A stretch of 64,000 bases of DNA from Chloroflexota bacterium. GTDB lineage: Bacteria; Chloroflexota; Anaerolineae; Aggregatilineales; Phototrophicaceae. Shown one piece after another: positions 61,141-64,000 of this stretch (position 1 is its first letter; each line of letters begins with the position of its first letter). Made by a program: the position numbers and the translations under genes. The stretch is taken from the NCBI GenBank assembly GCA_013388745.1, contig JACAER010000006.1, positions 329,507 to 393,506 on the forward strand. The letters run 5' to 3'. The notes below the pieces were generated by a model. That model was given only the letters and a program-made list of their open reading frames with translations. It was not told where the DNA came from and made no database searches.

Positions 61141-61676
61141 CACCTGTGCTAGAAACCGAACGCCTGCTGCTGCGCCGCCTCGAATTGAGCGATGCCCTGC
61201 GCGTGCAAACGCTGGCGGGCGATTATCAGGTGGCGCGCACGACGCTCACCATGCCGCATCCCTATCCCGACGGCGCAGCGGCAGAATTTATCCTGCGCAC
61301 GCAGCAAGAAATGGCCGAAGGCAGCGCCTATCCCTTTGCCATCGCGCTAAAAAGCGAAAATCAACTCATCGGCGTCGTTGGACTGCACCCGCGTCACGAT
61401 TATCAGCGCGCCGAAATCGGCTATTGGATTGGCGTGCCCTACTGGAACAAAGGGTATGCTACCGAAGCCGCGCGCCGTGTGCTGCGTTTTGGCTTCGAGG
61501 AACTCAAGCTGCATCGCATCCATGCCGCGCATTTCACCAATAACCCGGCCTCCGGGCGCATCATGCAAAAAATCGGTATGCAATACGAAGGCACGTTCCG
61601 CCAGCATTTTATCCGCTTTGGCGACTTCATGGATGTAGCGTATTATGCTATTTTGCGCAGCGAGTGGAGCCGCTAA
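61137..61676 (+). CDS. GNAT family N-acetyltransferase (paralogue of preceding gene)
   Basis: 179 residues. LETERLLLRRLELSDALRV, YPFAIALKSENQLIGVVGLH, EIGYWIGVPYWNKGYATEAA, LKLHRIHAAHFTNNPASGRI and MQKIGMQYEG follow the RimJ/RimL plan. It shares the LETERLLLR start and IGYW-type CoA loop with the upstream gene, so a tandem duplication is likely. The sequence contexts after the CoA loop differ, so substrates may have diverged. ATGA overlap with the first copy ensures linked translation. Confidence 0.88.
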   Translation: MTPVLETERLLLRRLELSDALRVQTLAGDYQVARTTLTMPHPYPDGAAAEFILRTQQEMAEGSAYPFAIALKSENQLIGVVGLHPRHDYQRAEIGYWIGVPYWNKGYATEAARRVLRFGFEELKLHRIHAAHFTNNPASGRIMQKIGMQYEGTFRQHFIRFGDFMDVAYYAILRSEWSR

Positions 61677-61719
61677 CGTCTTCATCGTCCGCGTTTGAAC
61701 ATCGGGTGTGGGATCATTA

Positions 61720-62172
61720 ATGAACCGTATCCGCGATTGGCTTTATATCGGCAATTACCGCGACACGCTCGCCCCGGCCCTGATTCAGCAGCAGGGCATT
61801 GGCGCGGTGCTGCATCTGATCTACGGCATTCAGTTGCCTGCCGAGATCGCCACCCTGTGCTTGGCTGTCCCTGACGGCGAACCCCTGCCGTTCGACAAGT
61901 TGGCGCAGGGCGTGGCGTTTGTGCGCGCGCAAAAAGCCCAGGGGCGCACGGTCATGGTAGCCTGCGCGGCGGGAGTCAGCCGTTCGGTATCGTTTTCGAT
62001 GGCCGTGCTGCACGAAGAAGAGCAGCTCTCTCTCTTGGACGCCTTCAAAGCGATTTTCGCCGAGCATCCGCACGCCATGCCCCATCCGGCGCTGGTGGCG
62101 TCGCTCAGCCGCTACTACAACGACCCGATCAAGATCAGTGAGGTCTGGGACGTGATTCAGAAGGTGCAGTAG
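61720..62172 (+). CDS. Dual-specificity protein phosphatase-like
   Basis: 150 residues from ATG 61720 (an in-frame GTG at 61708 also lies upstream). Begins IRDWLYIGNYRDTLA, then AVLHLIYGIQLP, and the P-loop VACAAGVSRSVSFSMAVLHE, matching the C-x-x-G-x-S-R-S core of dual-specificity phosphatases. The usual His before the Cys is Ala. The DAFKAIFAEHPHAMPHPAL region is typical after the P-loop. With two Ser/Thr kinases in this window, phosphoprotein dephosphorylation is plausible, but substrates are unknown. Its stop codon overlaps the next gene start (TAGTG). Confidence 0.85.
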   Translation: MNRIRDWLYIGNYRDTLAPALIQQQGIGAVLHLIYGIQLPAEIATLCLAVPDGEPLPFDKLAQGVAFVRAQKAQGRTVMVACAAGVSRSVSFSMAVLHEEEQLSLLDAFKAIFAEHPHAMPHPALVASLSRYYNDPIKISEVWDVIQKVQ

Positions 62173-62852
62173 TGCGCGCGCTGTCTTTTGACGATTGGAT
62201 TCCCGGCGTTTTCGACCATCCCGCCGAGCAGCCACACTGGTATTTTCGCCCGGACGCGGACTGGTGGCATGCCCACCCGGAACCCGCGCAAACGGCTGCC
62301 TACGTCGTGCGCCTTTTCGAAAATCTACCCACGCTGGCCGCGCCCTATTCCGACGCACAAATCAACAATGGTCTGTGGTTTGTGCTCAGCAATGGCGGCG
62401 CGGATTGTATGCGCGTGTTCGGCGACGCGCGCGTGGCCTGGCCGCTGCGCCAGCGCTGTTTCGCGGCCATGTCTGTCGTCTTCGCCGATTTTTTCGCCGT
62501 GCGTTGTTCGCCGCACCTTTCGCATACCCAGCGCACAGGACTGGAATACCCGGACATCAATCCGCTGAATTCGGTGTGCTATATGTGGTGGGACATGGAT
62601 TGGATTGTCGCTCGCCCCGATACCCCGGAAGGTCGGCGTATTGACCTGCTCGCGCTGGAAGTCATGGAAAGCACGATACAGCTCGATGCGCTGGCGTGTC
62701 AGGAAAGCGCTTTGCACGGGCTGGGGCACTGGCAGCAGGCCTATCCTGCGCGCGTCGAAAAGATTATCGACCGCTTTTTGGCGAGTCGCTCTGCTGTCTC
62801 GGCTGAGCTTAAGCAGTATGCGCTGGCGGCGCGCGGCGGCTGTGTTCTGTAG
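62172..62852 (+). CDS. Conserved-looking protein of unknown function coupled to the phosphatase
   Basis: 226 residues from a GTG overlapping the phosphatase stop. No family recognised. Rich in aromatic residues (PHWYFRPDADWWHAHP, VCYMWWDMDWIVARPD), with an HGLGHWQQA segment whose two His residues could bind metal. Mostly helical by composition, no signal or membrane segment. Overlap with the phosphatase gene suggests the two proteins act in one pathway. The gene is followed by a tiny leftward unit. Confidence 0.6.
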   Translation: MRALSFDDWIPGVFDHPAEQPHWYFRPDADWWHAHPEPAQTAAYVVRLFENLPTLAAPYSDAQINNGLWFVLSNGGADCMRVFGDARVAWPLRQRCFAAMSVVFADFFAVRCSPHLSHTQRTGLEYPDINPLNSVCYMWWDMDWIVARPDTPEGRRIDLLALEVMESTIQLDALACQESALHGLGHWQQAYPARVEKIIDRFLASRSAVSAELKQYALAARGGCVL

Positions 62853-62853
62853 C

Positions 62854-62891
62854 CTAAAATGCGGACAGCCCGGAACTTGTCCGGGCCGTCC
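62854..62891 (-). terminator. Intrinsic terminator of a leftward tiny transcription unit
   Basis: Read leftward, GGACGGCCCGGA pairs with TCCGGGCTGTCC over 12 positions, loop CAAGT, then GCATTTTAG. All positions pair in the leftward RNA (one is a G-U), whereas in the rightward RNA the same position is an A-C mismatch, indicating it serves the minus strand. Confidence 0.6.
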
Positions 62892-62962
62892 TAAAAGCTT
62901 CGTAGCGGGTCGGAGGCGCGCCTCTATGGACGCAGCACTCCCTCAGAAGAGATCGTGCGGTG

Positions 62963-62995
62963 CTAGAGACGCACCTCCACCATACTGTCGTTCAC
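62963..62995 (-). CDS. Ten-codon open frame with perfect Shine-Dalgarno (leader peptide or small protein)
   Basis: GTG at 62995, ten codons reading MNDSMVEVRL, then TAG. It is preceded by AAGGAGGTGATC (63007-62996), a full-length complement to the 16S rRNA 3' end, with a five-base spacer from GGAGG. The next in-frame stops are also TAG. It lies between a TTGACG/TATAGT promoter (63057-63031) and the terminator at 62854-62891, so a transcript of about 170 nt is expected. Such features suggest a real translated micro-gene or a regulatory leader; the product is unknown. Confidence 0.5.
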   Translation of the reverse strand: MNDSMVEVRL

Positions 62996-63030
62996 GATCA
63001 CCTCCTTATGTCTAATTGGACGATGAGCGT

Positions 63031-63057
63031 ACTATAGCACACTATTGCTTGCGTCAA
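63031..63057 (-). promoter_or_regulatory. Promoter of the tiny leftward unit
   Basis: Leftward: TTGACG (63057-63052), 15-bp spacer, TATAGT (63036-63031). The -35 and -10 hexamers are near consensus although the spacer is short; the predicted start is near 63024, 17 bp before the Shine-Dalgarno. Confidence 0.55.
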
Positions 63058-63152
63058 CAATTACAATTCCGAAACATAGTGAGCGCGCGACTCGCAGGCC
63101 GCCGCGTGCCTCATTGTGCTTGTGTCCCAAACTCTGTTTTTGAGGAGCGCCG

Positions 63153-63659
63153 ATGGAAAACATGCCGCTGATCATCACGATCATCCTGATGCTGCTGACG
63201 CTGGGGCTGGCGTTTGTCCCCGTGGTGCCGGCTTCGGCGCTGCAATGGGCGATCGCCATGCTCTACGGCGCGCTGACAGGTTTTGCGCGTGTGCCGCTGC
63301 CCGCCGCGCTGGTGATGACTGCGCTGATGCTCATCGGCGCGACCAGCGGTCTGTGGCTGCCTTATTTTGGCCTCAAAGGCAAAGGCATCTCGTGCCTGGG
63401 CTTGATCGCCTTTACTGTTGGCGCGCTCGTCGGCACTATGCTCATTCCGCTGCCGCTGTTGGGCACGCTGATTGGCGCTGTGTTCGGCGTCTTCGCGGCG
63501 GAATTCGCGCGCTGGCGCACCTGGCGCGCGGCCATCGCGGGCGGCGGCGCGGCGCTGCGCGTCATGCTGCTGGGTTTCGTCGTCGAATTCGTTATCAGTT
63601 TGCTGATTTTCGTCACATTTCTCATTGGCTTAGCCGCCACTGCACCCAATCCACCATGA
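63153..63659 (+). CDS. DUF456 family membrane protein
   Basis: 168 residues with about five hydrophobic helices. LTLGLAFVPVVPASALQWAI matches the DUF456 start, in which two Pro residues sit in the first loop. The rest is small-residue rich: GLIAFTVGALVGTMLIPLPL, LLGTLIGAVFGVFAAEFARW and a long last helix. GAGGAG lies just before the ATG. Function unknown in this family. It overlaps the convergent partial gene by 38 bp. Confidence 0.78.
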   Translation: MENMPLIITIILMLLTLGLAFVPVVPASALQWAIAMLYGALTGFARVPLPAALVMTALMLIGATSGLWLPYFGLKGKGISCLGLIAFTVGALVGTMLIPLPLLGTLIGAVFGVFAAEFARWRTWRAAIAGGGAALRVMLLGFVVEFVISLLIFVTFLIGLAATAPNPP

Positions 63660-64000
63660 TCGCCAGCGGGCGCGGGTCATCGCCTGCGCCCGTTTCTGCG
63701 GGCGTATCTGTGTTGTCATATGCCAGTGTCAGCGTGATATGGCGGCCATCCCCGATCACTTCGGCGGGCACGGCCAGCGTAAATACATCGAAGCGTTCGG
63801 CTTCCACCGTCACGCTGCCGATCAGCATATCATTCACTGCTACCCGCACCATCCGCGCGCGCGCAAAAGCCTGCGCGCTGAAGCTCATTGCATACGCGCC
63901 TGGCGGCAAATCGACATACAAAACGGCCTGCGCATACTGTCCCGCCCAACGCACACTCAATCCGGCCAACAGCTCCTCCTGCCAGTGCCAGCCCCAGCCG
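63622..64000 (-). CDS. C-terminal part of a probable membrane glycosyltransferase or surface protein (runs off the right edge)
   Basis: 125 codons in a frame open to the edge, ending at 63622. The visible part is a beta-sandwich: WGWHWQEELLAGLSVRWAG, QAVLYVDLPPGAYAMSFSAQ, VRVAVNDMLIGSVTVEA, FDVFTLAVPAEVIG, HITLTLAYDNTDTP and a closing LAIMVDWVQWRLSQ. This W-W-x-x-E start and D-W-V ending recall the accessory domain that closes membrane glycosyltransferases of Chloroflexota, but the catalytic part lies outside the window, so the protein identity is not proven. Confidence 0.6.
   Translation of the reverse strand, partial: GWGWHWQEELLAGLSVRWAGQYAQAVLYVDLPPGAYAMSFSAQAFARARMVRVAVNDMLIGSVTVEAERFDVFTLAVPAEVIGDGRHITLTLAYDNTDTPAETGAGDDPRPLAIMVDWVQWRLSQ

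Noticed and set aside
62996..63007. Plus-strand GATCACCTCCTT equals the 3' end of 16S rRNA
   Set aside because: Only 12 bases match and the surrounding sequence is not rRNA; the minus-strand reading as a strong Shine-Dalgarno next to a GTG is simpler.
1..64000. CRISPR arrays, tRNA or rRNA genes, insertion sequences
   Set aside because: No regularly spaced direct repeats of 25-40 bp, no cloverleaf-like segments in the intergenic gaps and no transposase motifs were found.

Overview
The window reads as a piece of a GC-rich bacterial chromosome, most probably a member of the Chloroflexota (Anaerolineae-like). I infer this from a SpoVS homologue outside any sporulation cluster, many short lipoproteins, PknB-type kinases with unusual C-terminal modules, an MGDG-synthase-like glycosyltransferase and very large GAF-domain sensor proteins. 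No rRNA, tRNA, CRISPR array, phage or insertion sequence was seen. The left edge carries the first 67 codons of dnaA on the minus strand. Upstream of it lies about 670 bp of AT-richer, repeat-bearing DNA, so the replication origin may be here.

Layout. 1-875: dnaA start and candidate oriC. 875-2681: spoVS, a PHP phosphoesterase and an SdrB-like lipoprotein in one tight run. 3.0-8.3 kb: DUF427 protein with a clear terminator, alpha/beta hydrolase, DUF2179/DUF5698 membrane protein, YeiH-type exporter with a small membrane-anchored partner, and a secreted propeller-like protein. 8.4-15.5 kb: SAM hydrolase, MurA (with Asp in place of the catalytic Cys), RNA 2'-phosphotransferase, glycolipid glycosyltransferase, site-2 protease, HD hydrolase, prephenate-dehydrogenase-like protein and a zinc-ribbon/TIR fusion. 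15.6-24.9 kb: two Ser/Thr kinases (one ending in an extracytoplasmic propeller, one in two 2TM domains), a GntR regulator, Nudix, SixA, GalE, two lipoproteins and a cyclophilin.

25.0-56.7 kb is the most striking part, a signal-transduction island almost entirely on the plus strand. It holds two single-domain receivers, a soluble 1,781-residue protein that is little more than about ten GAF domains, three successive six-TM GAF sensors, a Cache-HAMP-GAF sensor, and a 2,807-residue hybrid histidine kinase with two receivers. Next come a threonine synthase fused to a response-regulator receiver, a receiver-first histidine kinase translationally coupled to a DMT transporter, two tiny membrane proteins, an SGNH-like protein, and a third histidine kinase whose pseudo-receiver is cut by an in-frame TAA. 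None of these proteins has a recognisable DNA-binding output domain, so the network probably acts through protein contacts, phosphorelay and direct control of enzymes such as the threonine synthase.

56.7-64.0 kb holds accessory metabolism: MOSC protein, tryptophanase, HtrA-like lipoprotein protease, two tandem GNATs, a dual-specificity phosphatase with a coupled unknown protein, a DUF456 membrane protein and the 3' end of a probable membrane glycosyltransferase. Between 62.85 and 63.06 kb a tiny leftward transcription unit is predicted: promoter, perfect Shine-Dalgarno, 10-codon frame and terminator.
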